Counted from the stretch's first letter, positions 11,691 through 24,621 are shown. The stretch: 64,000 nucleotides of DNA from Diphasiastrum complanatum (GCA_029204225.1 CM055092.1:29186359-29250358), one strand, 5' to 3'. Notes: generated by a model from the sequence alone, not told the origin. A program made the numbers and translations.

Positions 11691-14620
11691 TGTTCGTGCT
11701 GCGACAAAGTTGCAGGAGTTCACCATTTCTGACACTCCCTCTTGAACCTTGTATCTTTGTTCGTTCAATCCAATTGCCTCTCTTTGCTTGGTAAAGACTG
11801 GCTTGTCGAGCAATTTTGTGAGGAGATCTACAATCATATTTTTTGATTTTATGAATTGGGCCTGGAGCTCTCCTTTCGAGATCAAATCTCGAATATGATG
11901 GTACTTTAGAGGAATGTGCTTTGTCTTTGAATGAAAGACAGGATCCTGGGATAGATAGATGGCACTCTAAGAGTCCATCATCATTGTGCTTGGCCCCTCT
12001 TGTGGTATCCCATTTGCCTCCAACATCATTTGCATCCAACATTTTGGGTATCCTTTAGATATTGTAACATTCATTTGGCCATTTTCCAATGTGCTAGACC
12101 AGGATTGGAATAGAATTGGCTCAATGCGTAGACAGAGAAGGCCAGATCGGGTCTGGTACAAATTGTTAAGTACATCAAACTATCGATTAACTTGTGGTAG
12201 GGTATACCTGCCATCTCTGTTCTTCCTCTTCTGTTTTTGAGCAATCATGTTTTGTGAGCTTGGATCCAGCTATCATTTGTGTGGCTTTATCTTCACAGTC
12301 CATCATGTGGTACTACTTTAGCACTTTTAGGCGTATTCTGACTGACTCAAGTGCATTTCGCCATTTGTTCGATCTCTTTTGATCTCCAGCTCTAGGCATT
12401 TTGTTGCTTCTCCAAGATATGTGATTTCGTAGTCTTCAGAAATCTGACTCTTCGTGTCTTTGATCAACATCAAGGAATTTCCTATCATCAGCGAATCATC
12501 CACAAAAATGGTCAGTATCACAAAATCCTTTCCTACTCTGATGTAGACATTACAATCTGGTTGAGTAGGATTGAAGTCTAGAGACTTCAGAAGACCATCA
12601 AGCTTTTTGTACCAGGCTTGTGATGTCTGTTTTAGACCGTAGATGCATCTTTGCAATCGACAGACATATTGTCTGTTTTCAGGGTCTTCATAGCCTTCAG
12701 GTTGCTTCATAAAAATTTCCTCCTCTAGATCTCCATGGAGAAAGGCTATTTTCACGTCAATTTGGTGAATTTTCAGATTGTACTGTGTGGCGTATGCATG
12801 GAGCAGCCTTATGCTTGTCATCTTGACCATGGGCGAATAATGTCAAAATAGTCGACACCATATCTCTGCGTGTAGCCCTATGCGACAAGCCTTGCTTTGT
12901 AGCGACCAATGGTGCCATCTGATTTTAGCTTTTTCTTGTACACCCATTTGCAATCGACTACTCTTCTATTTTCTGGCAGTGGCTCTAATGTCCATGCCTC
13001 GTTTTGCCTCATCGACTCAATCTCTTCTAACATCGCCTATTTCCAGAATTCTCCCTCTGGACTCTAGATAGTTTCTTGGTATGTTGCTAGCTCTTCTGTG
13101 AAGCTGTAGTACTCGAACTGAGTGTCTTTGCTCCATTGAAGATTGTCAAAATAGCTGTCTAGAGTTCTTCTTTGTCTTGTTGACCTTCAAGGTTCGTTTT
13201 GTCGCTACTCGAACATTTCTTGTTCGTGGAGTCGATCCTCTGTTTCCTGCTGCTCTGGAGTTTGGGGTCCTGCATTCTGATTTGATGACTGTCGTCGATC
13301 TCCCTCTTGAATAGGCAGCAGTGTGAAGATCTCATGGCCTCTTTCGTCTTTCAGTCTAGGGAATGTGGACTCGTCGAACTTTACATCTCTGCTCGAAACA
13401 ACCTTCTTCGTGGTTGGATCGTAGAGTCTGTACACATGTGTTCCGTTCGAGTAGCCGATCATGGTCGAGCTTGCTTCTCTTTTCCTTTGAAATGTACTTG
13501 TATGCTGCACATCCAAACACTCGTGCATATGACAGATCAGGCTTTCTGCCTGTCCACATCTCGTATGGTGTTTTGTTGTCCAGCATTGTCGTTGTAGATC
13601 TGTTCTGTAGGTGTACAGCTGTAGCTATTGCTTCGGTCTAGAATTGGCCTGGCAATTGAGCCTGTGCTATCATGCATCTGGCTCCTTCGACTAGCATTCT
13701 GTTTTTTCTTTCTGCCACACCGTTGTATTTTGGTGTGTATGCAGGAGTGAACTGGTGTTCAATCCCTTGTTCTTCACAAAATCTTGAGAATTTTGTGCTT
13801 TTGTATTCACCTCCATTGTCAGATCTAAGGATCTATATTCTTTTTGAGGTGTGTTGCTTTGCGAATGCCACAAACTTCTTGAAACAATCAAATATTTCAG
13901 ATTTCTTTTTCAAGTAGTAGATCATGGTCATTTGGCTGTAATCATCTATGAACGTTAAAAAATATCTTGAACCTGAGAGTGAATCTGTTTTCATCGGTCC
14001 ACACACATCAGAGTGAACAAGCTCAAGAACTTCCTTGGCACTTCTTCCTTCGTGTGTGAATGGATTCCGATGTTGCTTGTCTTTTTGACAAGCTTCGTAG
14101 AACTCAGCCTCGGGCCTTGGTATTTTGAGACCTGTGACAATGTCCTTTGTGCTCATGTCGTACAGGCTCCGCATGTTCAGATGATACATTCTCCTATGCT
14201 AGAGCTGATCTTCGTTTTCTGAAGCATTTAATATGCTATCAAAGTTGCTAATTATTTTGGCCTGGTAGAGGTTTCCTTCTCTGCATCCGACCGTCAGAAA
14301 TTTGTTTGTCGTCTTCTCGATCATACGGCAAGTGTTGCTATCGAACAAAACTCAAATGCCTAGATCTGCCATCTTGGAGACAGATAGTAGATCTTTTATG
14401 AGTGAGGGCACATAGAGTGCTCCTGGCAGCTGCTTGGCCTGATAGTGTTCATAGCTGTAGAGAGCCAATGCCTTGACATCATGTCTGCTTCCATCGCCTA
14501 GAATCACCGCTCTGTCGTCTTTGAGTTCGCGAAAGTTGATCAAGATATTCTTGTTACAGGTTATGTGAGATGTTGCTCTTGAATCGATCACCACATCATA
14601 GATCTTGCTCGTGCAGATCT
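11691..14620 (-). pseudogene. Ty1/copia protease-integrase-RT remnant, minus strand
   Basis: Read right to left. Protease: VIDSRATSHITCN at about 14594-14550, with Gly of the DSGA triad changed to Arg. Integrase core: HSDVCGPM and FLTFIDDYSQ (14189-13833), then TPYEMWTGRKPDLSYARVFGC (13586-13356). RT: TSIRLLHAYATQYNLKIHQIDVKIAFLHGDLEEEIFMKQPEGY, YGLKQT and catalytic FVDD (12830-12327). Frameshifts and stops separate the blocks. At the left, TTCAAGAGGGAG followed by TGTCAGAAATGG (near 11739 on the minus strand) is a polypurine tract plus about 50-80 bp of 3' LTR. It is a different copia family from its neighbours. Confidence 0.85.
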
Positions 14621-14639
14621 TCTTGGTGTGGTAGCTTAA

Positions 14640-14880
14640 ATTTGCTCCTCCTCAAGCCTCGGCCTCACCACCTCTTAAGCAGCATCAAGATTGATGATTG
14701 ATCTTGCACGAGACTCCTTGATCAGTGCATCATCCAAGTTAAACTTCTGATCTTCATGGAAGATCACATCTCTACTAACAACATTCTTGTCAGTAGAGGG
14801 AAGATATACTTTGTATTCTTTTTTAGTGGTTGCATATCCTACAAAAATTTCTTTAACTGCACTAAGATCTTCCTTCTTCC
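14640..14880 (-). pseudogene. copia integrase-RT linker fragment, minus strand
   Basis: Read on the minus strand this gives a block like YKVYLPSTDKNVVSRDVIFHE, the KVY.PST.K...SRDV.F.E signature between integrase and RT in the copia families of this window. It is an isolated piece of about 80 codons. At its left-hand edge a 19-bp sequence (TTTAACTGCACTAAGATCT) occurs twice, at 14852-14870 and 14881-14899, separated by 10 bp. This marks a duplication at the junction with the next fragment. Confidence 0.7.
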
Positions 14881-14890
14881 TTTAACTGCA

Positions 14891-16598
14891 CTAAGATCTG
14901 AAAAAATCCAGTGATTGAAGATCCTTGATCATCTTCTTAAACCATACCATCTGCTTTGTGCAATCTATAAGAGCTTTGTACTCAACCTCACTAGATGACA
15001 ATGAAATAGTGGCTTGTTTCTTCGACATCCATGATATAGCTCCATCACCTTTGAAAATACGATGAGCACTAACAGATTTTCTATCCATTACATCTCTAGC
15101 ATAGTCCGAATCTGAAAATCCAAAAAGATTAGATGATGATCCCTCATACAATATGCCAAAATCTTGAGTTCAAATGATGTACCTCAAAACTCGCTTTCCT
15201 AGCTTCCAATGCTCCTCACTAGGATCTTGGACGAGTTGACTCAATCTTCCAGCACAATAGCTTAGATCTGAGCCAATAATGATTAGATAGATGAGTGAAC
15301 TAACTAGCTTCCTATAGAGAGTAATGTCCTTGAAGGATCTTTCACTAACTCTTATAGTTAGCTTTACATGAGAGTCCATAGGTGTATCACTAGCTTTTGC
15401 ATCTACCATATGAAATCTTTCTAGAATAGAATTAGCATACTTCTCTCGAAAAATGAAAGTAGATTGAGAAGATTTAATGACTTCTATTCCCAAAATGTAA
15501 TGCAAGTTACCAAGATCATGCACCTCAAACTCCTTCTTAAGAGCACTCTTGATATCCTCCACATCTTGATTGTCTCCACCAGTCAAGATGATATCATCCA
15601 CATAGATTAGCAAGATGGTAACATTATTTCCAGCAAACCTATAATAAAGTGAATGATCATACTCACTCATAACAAAGCCTTGATAGAGTAAAAAAGTGTT
15701 AAGCTTAGCATACCAACTCCTTGGTGCCTGCTTAAGGCCATACAAACTCTTTTGTAGTAGACACACATGATTTGGCTTTGTTGATGAAATGTAGCTCTTG
15801 GGTGCTCCATGTACACTTCCTCCTCAAGATCACCATTCAAGGATGCATTTGTAATGTCCATTTTCCATAGATCCCATCCATAAAGTGTAGCAAGTGAGAT
15901 GATGACTAGAATGCTTACCATTTTTGCCACGGGTGCAAAGGTCTCATCATAGTCAATCCCTTTTCCTTGAGCATATCCTTTTTCACTAACCTTGCCTTGT
16001 ACTTGTTGATAGATCCATCTTGGTTTGTCTTCACCTTGAAGATCCATTTTCATCCAATAGCTTTCTTGTCCTTAGGCAACTCCACCAATCTCCATGTTCC
16101 ATTCTTCATAAGAGCTTGATACTCAAGATCCATTGCTTGGATCCACTCCTCTTATTTCCTTGCTTGATCTACACTTGTAGGTTCATTAAAAGAGGTTAGA
16201 AAAGCAACATAATTTGCAAAAACTAGTTGCTTACCATGTTCATCATATGTGAGCCTTGAAGGTACTTGTCTTTCCCTTGATGTTCTCCTTGGCTTTTGAC
16301 TTGATGAAGGTCCATCATCATCACCATCTAAAGTAGGATCCTTTACATCAACATCAAGGATTTTAGATCCATCCACATCACCATCAATAATGCCTGAAGA
16401 TACTTTTGGAATGTTCCTCTCAAAAAAAATGACATCTTTACGAACAATCACTTTGTGAGTAGAAGGAATGTAAACCTTATAGGCTTTGCTCACCTCACTA
16501 TATCCAACAAAAATACCTCTTCTTAAAGATGGATTCTCCTTGGTCCTATAATCAAGAGTAATGTTGACATAGCATGTGCATCCAAAGGTTCTTAGAGA
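14891..16598 (-). pseudogene. Ty1/copia linker-RT-RNase H fragment, minus strand (family A)
   Basis: Read right to left: linker (VGYSEVSKAYKVYIPST, SRERQVPSRLTY) at 16493-16152; RT N-part (GYAQGKGIDYDETFAPVAKMV, NASLNGDLEEEVYMEHP) at 16053-15667; RT C-part (LYGLKQAPRSW, LIYVDDIILTGGDN) at 15766-15170; RNase H start (SDSDYARDVMDRKSVSAH, SSSEVEYKAL) at 15151-14891. It shares most wording with the + strand element that starts at 16604, so the two are family members in opposite orientation. Several frameshifts are present. The right end lies at the target site of the 16604 element. Confidence 0.9.
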
Positions 16599-16603
16599 GT
16601 TGA

Positions 16604-17253
16604 TGTGAAAGATTTAACTAGTTTCATCACATTTTGCAATATTTTCATATTTGGCATATTGAGGCCAAAACTTGTTTTAGACTTAGAGGTTGACTTTTCA
16701 AAGTTCATTAGTCTAAATTTCATTTGAATAAACACTTTTTGAAAGTGTGGGAAAGATAGAATGCGAGTTTGAGTAGATTCAATTTGAATAAGTTGGGTAC
16801 ATTGAATCTAGACCCAAAATTAGTAGGGTTAGCATTTTGGTGGGAAAGCCAAGTGGCCAAATAGGGTTTGGACCTATTATAAAAGGATGTAACTTGTGGA
16901 GATAGTCATCTTCTCTCTTCTCTATCTCATTTCATGCTTATACATGGTTCTATTGGGTTCTACTATCCATTGGTGCACTATCTTGGTGATTGCTTGCAAT
17001 TCTATGTGTAGAATGATCTATATTTGTTATTTTTGGATCCACACGTGTGAAATACAGTAGCTTGCTAGTTTTGTACGGAAAACAATAGTACATAATCATT
17101 TCATTCAAGTTTGATCAAGTTCTATTAGTGTTTGCATCTCAAATAATGTGTAGATGTTGATTTTTCTACATTGGTGAAATTGGTAGTGTATTTCTCTTTC
17201 TAACCAAAGATCATTCAAGTAGATTGGATCTTAAGGATCTGAAGTCTTTCACA
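16604..17253 (+). repeat. 5' LTR of copia element 16604-36117
   Basis: Starts TGTGAAAGAT and ends CTTTCACA, with the PBS immediately after. It contains a TATA-like TATTATAAAAGG near 16876, a CT-rich stretch near 16912 and the CCACACGTGTGAAATAC palindrome near 17040. Confidence 0.9.
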
Positions 17254-17266
17254 TGGTATCAGAGCT
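17254..17266 (+). promoter_or_regulatory. primer-binding site of copia element 16604
   Basis: TGGTATCAGAGCT with no spacer after the LTR, complementary to initiator tRNA-Met. Confidence 0.9.
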
Positions 17267-17853
17267 TGTGTTTCAAGTTATGAAGGAGGAAATCAGATCT
17301 ATCAATGATTTGGTGAAGATATCAAGTCTAGAGCATGCTAGAGAGGATTCTACACCAAAATCAAATTTTTTGCTTTTGTAGATTGGATCTTTTGTAGATC
17401 AAAACACTAAATAGGTCAATACACTTGTTCAATTCCAATTTTTGAATTCACATACTGGATTTGGCCGATTTTTGGATCATTGGTTCAGCCTAAGTGGTGA
17501 CTTATAGATTGCATATCAAATTTTCAGCATTTGCATGTAGATTTGGAATAGTCAATTTTTTGTGATTTTGTCAAAACCCTAATTTTGATTGGATCTCTAG
17601 ATAGTGAGATTGCTGGACCTCATTTGAGTGTGTTTCAATCTTAGGAAGTGGCAAAAGTCATTAGATTGAGGATAGATAATAGGTTGATCAAGATTCCATG
17701 ATTCTATGTGTTGATTTGCTTGGATAAGTGCTAGAAGAGAATTTGTGAGATAGTTTCAAATCTTGGTGATTTCTTTTGAAAGCATTTGTTGTTGTTCAAA
17801 GGAGTGCTTTGTGCATTGAAGTAGGTTGAAAGATAAGATCAGGTCATTACTAC
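17267..17853 (+). other. untranslated leader of copia element 16604
   Basis: About 590 bp between PBS and gag start. No ORF of note. Similar long leaders occur in the other family members (58609-59767 on the minus strand). Confidence 0.7.
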
Positions 17854-18759
17854 ATGGCAACCTCAATTGGAGTCATGTTGGAAGCCAATGATAGGCTTAC
17901 CTCAAGTAACTATTCATTATGGAAAGTGAGGATGGAGTCACTTCTTGAGATGAATGATGTTTTGGATATTGTTGTAGGTTTGGAGGAGAGACCAGCAACA
18001 CAACAAGATCAATTGAGGTATGACAAGAGGGCCAAGAAGGCTCTACACATGATAAAGATGAATGTTACCAATGAACTTCTCAAGGAAGTTGGTAAGTGCA
18101 CATCATCTTTGGAAGCTTGGAATTCATTGAAGAAGCTTAATAAATCTAAGTCTACTTCTAGAGTGTTGACTCTAAGAGGGAAAATCTTTTCTTGTTTTTA
18201 AAATAATGAAGAAAGTCCAAGTACTTTTGTTTTGAGAATGAAAGCATTGAATGATGAGTTAGCTTGCATAGATGAAAGCATTAAGGAAGGAGAGCTTATT
18301 CAAGTGATTCTTAATGGCTTGTTGGATGCTCATGCTAACATTGTTCAAAGTATTGCTATTCAAAAGACTTTGCCAAGTTTGATGGATCTTCAAGAGATCT
18401 TGATCAATGAGGAATATAGGCTTCAAGCAAGAGGTGGATCTACATCAACACTTCAAGAGGATGCTATGTTCACAAAGGGCAAATTCAAGGGCAAAACCAA
18501 AAGCAAGTGGTCTAAAGGGCAAGATCAAGTGGATGCTTCTTCAAGTGGCAAAAAGAAGGATAGATCAAAGCTCAAGTGCTTCTATTGTGGCATCAAAGGA
18601 CACTTTGCAAGTGAGTGCTACAAGAAGAAGAGAGATCAAGGAGACAAGCAAGGTAATCTTACTCTTGATGAGGATGGTTTGGATGTGCAAGATGCAAATG
18701 ATGATGCTTTTGTGATGTCTTCATGTATGCTTGCTAATGATGGAGATCTAGATCCTTGA
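17854..18759 (+). pseudogene. copia gag (family A), broken by stops
   Basis: Starts MATSIGVMLEANDRLTSSNY, closely similar to the intact Gag at 58608 (MASNGGIMLESSERLSSSNY). The UBN2-type Gag domain covers the first part. A TAA at 18199-18201 ends the first frame; the same protein continues from 18202 to the zinc knuckle CFYCGIKGHFASECYKKK at about 18580-18635 (CX2CX4HX4C). A TGA then falls where the intact copy has Trp in the protease approach (18758-18760 region). Function would be packaging of element RNA into virus-like particles. This copy cannot make a full Gag-Pol. Confidence 0.9.
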
Positions 18760-20593
18760 TGGATTGATAGTGGAGCAAGTTCACACATGACCTTTCACAA
18801 AGAGTACTTCACTTCTTTGTTGGCATATGGAGATGACAAGAGGGTGATCTACACGGTCAATGATGGTGAGTGTGCAATCAAAGGGATTGGCACAATTCCT
18901 ATTTCTCTCTCTACAAATAGGAATGTTCATTTGGAGGATGTCTTGTTTATTCCATCTATTACCAAGAATTTGCTTAGTGTGAGTCAAATGCTAAGTAAGG
19001 GCCTCAAGGTGGAGTTTGATGGAGATGCTTGTTTGATCAAAAGGAAGGATGTCTTGATTGGAAAAGGTAAAAGGCAAGGGAAGTTGTTCAAACTTGATGC
19101 TTGTGTTATTGCTAACCAAGTTGGATGTGTTGCAAGAAGGCAAATTTCTATTTAAGAGGTTTGGCACAAAAGGATGGGACACCTCAACTTCCAGTCATTG
19201 GAGGTAATGGCAAGGAAGAAGGTTGTGATTGGTCTTCCAAGTTCTTTAAGTAATGACAAGCATGTTTTTGAGTCTTGTGCTTTGTCTAAGTCACACAAAC
19301 TACCTTATACTAGATCTACAAAGCCTTTTCATCTTGTACATTCAGATATTCATGAATTTATTATAATTAGCAATAGTGGAGCTAAGATGTATGTAACATT
19401 CATTGATGATTTTAGTAGATTTTGTTGGATCTATCTACTAAAGAGCAAGGATAAAGTGTATGATGTCTTTGTCAAGTTCAAGAATGCAAGGGAGAACCAA
19501 TTTGCCACAAAGATCAAGTGCTTGAGAGGTGACAATGGTGGTGAGTACATATCTAACAGGTTCAAGGCCTTTTTGCTATGTCAACATTACTCTTGATGAT
19601 AGGACCAAGGAGGATCCATCTTCAAGAAGAGGTATTTTTGTTGGATATAGTGAGGTGAGTAAAGCCTACAAGGTTTACATTCCTTCTACTAACAAAGTGA
19701 TTGTTGGTAGAGATGTCATTTTTTATGAGGGAAACATTCCAGAGGTGTCTTCAAGCATGATTGATGGTAAAGTATATGGATCTAACATTCTTGATGTTGA
19801 TGAGAAGGATCCTACTTTGGATGGTGGTGATGATGGACCTTCATCAAGTCAAAAACCTAGGAGAACATCAAGAGAAAGACAAGTACCTTCAAGGCTCACA
19901 TATGATCAAAAGGGTAAGCAAGTAGTTTTTGGAGATTATGTTGCTCTCCTAACCTCTTTGTATGAGCCTACAAGTGTAGATCAAGCAAGGAAAGGAGAGG
20001 AGTGGATCCAAGCAATGGACCTCGAGTATCAAGCTCTTATGAAGAATGGAACATGGAGATTGGTGGAGTTGCCTAAGGACAAGAAAGCTATTGGATGCAA
20101 ATGGATCTTCAAGGTGAAGACAAACCAAGATGGATCTATCAACAAGTACAAGGCAAGGTTAGTGGCAAAAGGATATGCTCAACAACAAGGAATTGACTAT
20201 GATGAGACCTTTGCACCCGTGGCAAAGATGGTAAGCATTCGAGTCATCATTTCACTTGCTACACTTTATGGATGGGATCTATGGCAAATGGACATTTCAA
20301 ATGCATTCTTGAATGGTGATCTTGAGGAGGAAGTATACACGGAGCAACCCGAGAGCTACATTTCATCAACAAAGCCAAATCATGTGTGTCTTCTACAAAA
20401 GAGTTTGTATGGCCTTAAGCAAGCACCAAGGAGTTGGTATGCTAAGCTTAACACTTTTTTACGCTCTCAAGGCTTTGTTATGAGTGAGTATGATCATTCA
20501 CTTTATTATTGGTTTGCTGGAAATGATGTTACCATCTTGCTAATCTATGTGGATGATATCATCTTGAGTGGTGGAGACAATCAAGATGTGGAG
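18760..20593 (+). pseudogene. copia pol (protease, integrase, RT start), broken
   Basis: Protease WIDSGASSHMT lies near 18760-18790. Integrase zinc block: RMGHLNFQSLEVMARKK with the CALSKSH cysteine (19174-19300). Integrase core: HSDIHEF, TFIDDFSRFCWIYLLKSKD and RGDNGGEYISNRFK. The frame then jumps at about 19570 directly to CYVNITLDDRTKEDPSS. The part of integrase that holds the catalytic Glu (QQNGVAERKNRT in the intact copy at 54655-58608) is therefore deleted. The RT core follows (CKWIFKVKTNQDGSINKYKAR, MDISNAFLNGDLEEEVY, LIYVDDIILSGGDN) and stops at the insertion point near 20593. Confidence 0.9.
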
Positions 20594-20597
20594 GATA

Positions 20598-20795
20598 GAG
20601 CTCTCGGGTAGAGAGAGAAAGCTAGAAAATCAATTATTCACAAAATCCACTCAATCTCAAAATCAATTAGATCCAAATGAGGAGTATAATGATACTAGTA
20701 GATCCACGAGCTACCACTATGCTTAGCTATGATTGGACCACATTTTGCCACCCCTTAATCCTATTGGACCATTGATCCATCTATTGGACCCTTCA
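20598..20795 (-). repeat. left arm of a 190-bp inverted repeat (LTR-derived)
   Basis: Starting at GAGCTCTCGGGTAGAGAGAG, this is the reverse complement of 23672-23856 with about 90% identity by eye, including the run through ATTGGACCATTGATC. The right arm belongs to the LTR at 23389-24094, so this arm is a piece of a second LTR in opposite orientation. Confidence 0.75.
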
Positions 20796-23054
20796 AGGTT
20801 CCACCTCTAAATCCTATCGGACCTCTTAAATTTCATCAAACAAAAGTATTACACTTGTCTACACTCTAATTGGAACAAGTTTAGCCTCTTACTCTAATTT
20901 GGCTAAATAGTGGCATTACAAGTGGAAATGGATAATTTGCCATCTATGCCAAATTTGGTCCTATCAACATCCTACACCTAGATGCTTGATATAAGAAACA
21001 TAAGATCCCCATATCTAACATAGATAATCTTTTTCAATTCTTCACACAAATCATAACACATACAATGGTACTAGTGATATAGCTAGCATGCTAAGAATTA
21101 TACGATCCAAGCTTTCAACATGCATATCATCACGTTCTATCCAAATCGTAGATCACACTTCCCCATGCATAACATGTTGTCAAAAGAAACACTCATGATA
21201 CTGAGAGCCATCATTTCTCATATTCATCATAGCCATATTGAGATAAGTTGGAAAAGTACCTTAGTGATGAGCGAGATAATCAGCTTGTCATAAGAGGGGG
21301 TCTAGTCATGAATGTGGAGAGCCTCCTTTTGCATTGCCTTACCACTTGTGCATTCTTTCATCTATCTGGCATTGACGAACATTAGAGGTGTATTGCTCAA
21401 AAGTGTTGAGCAAGTTGAAAAGTGTGAGGTTCTAGGCATGCTTCAAATGCTCATTATGAATCGTTGGTGGTGCATATACTCCATTAGTTGTGACCAAGAT
21501 TAATCGCTCCTGTTACTGCGACTTTCAATAGAGGTGTGTTGATTCAGAACAACCATTCATCAATGCAGGTACCATGCCTCAGAAGTGTGCTTGACTGGCA
21601 ACAGAAATACGCTCTTAATTGGCTTGCTGACTGACAGCAAAAGTGCACTCAGAAGTCAACGATGGAGCAAAGTCTCACATCTAATTTTTTTTTATAGTAA
21701 TTTTGTTCATAGAGGGCTCTGAGTGTAGCGATGGAACATCCTCTCTCATGCAGGGCAGCGCAGGTCTGGATAGAGAGTAAACATGATTGCTCACAAAAGT
21801 GTTTACATTAAAGCCCACAACCTTTATTCATGATAAATCAACACTCTGGCAATAGCATTGGAGGCAATATCCTAGGAACTAGTAGTGATGGAGGCCTCCA
21901 GAAATGTGATGGAATGATTGTTGCTGAATTCTTCTTCTAGAATTGGTGAGAGTTTGGCCACAAAAATGATCTTGAAGTCTGCTATGGAGATGTTGTAACC
22001 TCCACAGAGGCGCTCTCTTTTATAGCCAAACCCCAAGGTTTTCCCTTCAATATGACATTTTGTCAATTGTCATGCATTTCGTACCTTCTTTGCCACATGC
22101 CCATCCCTTATTAGGGTTCACCTAATTTAGTAGATCCTCCAACTTGCTCCCTCCTCCAAATAGGATGTTCTTTGGGGTTTGGAGCCCGACAACCTTGAAG
22201 TTTATCTTCCCACGCTTCTCCAAGTTAGCCTTTAGTTGCTTTCCCATAGTGGATCTTCTCCCAAATTGCTTTTCTTCTAGAATAGCATGTGCTTAAGGCA
22301 AGGAACCTTTTGGCCTTATCATCCTTAACCAACCTAGTAGCTACCAGTCAACCCATATGGGTGTAGCTAGCCCATCATTTTTCTTTGCGTCGGTTTTTTC
22401 AGATTGCCGGTTTTTCCATGTGTTCGTATTGCTTGGCCCGTTGGTCTGTCCATCGCTCAAAATTACCTTAACTTTGTCGTTAGGATTTCCTTGATATTTT
22501 GGCCCTATTACAATATTTTTTTGGTTGTGATATTTTCACATTATTTTTTCTGTGCCGATTTTTTTCTCAAAACTAGTTGCTGCAACATTCATGACTAGGG
22601 CTCTTTTGACAAACCGGTTTCTTTGCAATACACTAGGTAACCATATACTAGTAAAACAACTCTGTACATGGCGAAATTTTAGCATGGCTATGCCGGCTAT
22701 TTTTACAATGGATAAAAAACCGAAAAACATTTTTACAAGCCATTTCTAAAGCCAGCCTCATTAAGGGCAGGCTAGGACCCAATTCTAGGTGGACCGGCAC
22801 TTTTCGCTTGGCTTCACAGAAATTGACATAGACCAAATATTTTTCTACGATTCTTGAGACTGTCACAAAAGTCTACTATAACATGTCTAGCCACTTTAGG
22901 GACAAGCTAGGACCCTTTTACAGAGGCAACTATATGCCAATTTTTTGCTAATAACCAGGTTTTACATGCTGGTTTTTTACAGTCTTGAAAAAAGAAATCT
23001 CAATATCAGTCCGATTTTTCATGCGGAAATATCGGCTAACAAAAGCACTTACTC
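20796..23054. other. no gene recognised
   Basis: About 2.2 kb between the inverted arm and a copia 3' end. Several short ORFs without domains. 22380-23040 is rich in CGGTTTTT/GCCGG words but shows no clear tandem structure. Confidence 0.4.
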
Positions 23055-23388
23055 ATTGCACAAAAGAGATAGTATGGATCAAGAGGATGATCAAGGATCT
23101 TCACTTGCTAGAATCTTAAGAGAGCCCGATCATCTTTTATGACAACCTATTAGCCCAAAAGTTGGCATTCAATCCTATATTTCATGTAAGGAACAAGCAT
23201 ATTGAGGTGGCATATCACTTTGTGAGAGAGCAAGTCATGGCAAACTTAGGTGGAACTTCAGCATGTTAGTTCAAGGGAATGTGTAGTTGATATCTTCACC
23301 AAAGCATTGGAAGAAGACTTGTTTATGAAGCATAGGACTTCACTTTGAGTATTCTTAAAGTCTATGCTAAAACTAGTTGAAGAGGGAG
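23055..23388 (+). pseudogene. copia RNase H C-terminus remnant with polypurine tract
   Basis: Frames jump, but the blocks follow the family A RNase H tail: MDQEDDQGSSLARILREPDHLL corresponds to WIKKMIKDLHLLDF plus ESPIIF, followed by residues matching [21 protein letters not shown] and [20 protein letters not shown] in other frames. It ends with GTTGAAGAGGGAG immediately before an LTR start at 23389. Confidence 0.7.
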
Positions 23389-24094
23389 TGTGAAAGATTT
23401 CAACTAGTTTAGTCAAATTTGGTCAAATTTTTTAATTTGGCAATTGAGGCCAATTTTCATATTAGACTTAGAGATTTTCGTTCCAAAGTTATTCTTTTTG
23501 GGCTTTGCAAGGTCCCAAGCACTTTCCAATGAGTCATATGCAAGCGGCATTCAAAGAGTACTTGTAGATTTTTGGAGATTTTCTTGGATGATTTATGCGT
23601 GCATGGGCCAAACTCAAATTTCTATCCAATTTGAAAAATTGCTTAAAAATGGTCCAATAGAATTTAGAGGTGAATAGATCAATGGTCCAATAGGATTAAG
23701 AGGTGGAAAAATGTGGTCCAATCATAATTAAGCATAGTGGTAGCTCGTGGATCTACTAGTATCATTGTACTCCTCATTTGGATCTAATTGATTTTGAGAT
23801 TGACTAGATTTTGTGAGTAATTGATTTTCTAGTTTTCTCTCTCTACCCAAGAGCTCATGATAATTTTCTCTCTCTACCCGAGGAGAGCAACTTGTTTTTA
23901 CTTAGATTATTTTTGGAACACTTCCCACACGTGTGAGTGGGAGTTGGAAGTGATTGAATGCATGTAGTAGTGTGTTTTGCCATAGAATCAAAGATAGATC
24001 TTGAATCTGAATCTAGTCTCGATCTTGGTGCATCTACACACCTTAGAAGATCACAAGTACATGTGGTGGACAGTCCACACATGTGAAATCAACA
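23389..24094 (+). mobile_element. copia LTR, possibly chimeric (A start, B end)
   Basis: Starts TGTGAAAGATTTCAAC as in family A and matches it for about 100 bp. It then diverges, and its last 167 bp match the family B LTR end at 8511-8677, finishing ATCAACA. The central part (23672-23856) is repeated in inverted orientation at 20598-20795. The TGTGAA start does not pair with an ATCAACA end, so recombination between LTR families is likely. Confidence 0.6.
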
Positions 24095-24573
24095 ATTTGT
24101 ATGAAGAAACCATTTTTACTGTTGAACGAAAGATAAGTAGTCAGTTGATGCTACTCAATTCTCATGGTGTTATTGATGGTCATCATAATGGAAAGCAAAA
24201 CTGAGCAAGCATGTCATTACTATGTTATATGAAGTTGCTAATTTAACTATGTACTAAACTGGGCTTGATCTCTTTGAAACACGAGCGGAAAGTCCACCAA
24301 ATGTGGTCGAATCATTCACAACAGATAATTTGTCTTGCAATTCACGACAAATTATTCATCTAGCGCTTCATCCAATTAAATGTTTGGCTATGTAATCTAG
24401 AATGACTGTGATTTTTATCACTAAAGTTATCTTCATTCTGATAGGCATAGTCATGCTTACGGAGAGAGTCAAATAATTCAATCCGCTACACACGAACATT
24501 TTTTGTTCGAGTTCGCTTCTCGTTCATTTCTTGTTCGAGTTCGTTTCTCGTTCGTGTTCGTCATTTATTCTCC

Positions 24574-24608
<35 letters not shown>

Positions 24609-24609
24609 A
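24095..24609 (+). mobile_element. probable LTR end with TTCG-rich tandem repeats
   Basis: It ends TCTCCAACA just before a PBS at 24610. Between about 24500 and 24560 the motif TTCTTGTTCGAGTTCGTTTC is repeated imperfectly, followed by a short (CT)n run at 24576-24604. The LTR start was not identified. Confidence 0.5.
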
Positions 24610-24621
24610 TGGTATCAGAGC
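24610..24621 (+). promoter_or_regulatory. primer-binding site of copia element with gag at 24749
   Basis: TGGTATCAGAGC directly after CCAACA, complementary to initiator tRNA-Met. Confidence 0.8.

Noticed and set aside
22404-22866. Short Phe/Leu-rich ORFs suggesting a membrane protein
   Set aside because: They overlap on both strands in T-rich DNA, are under 75 codons and have no homologous pattern.
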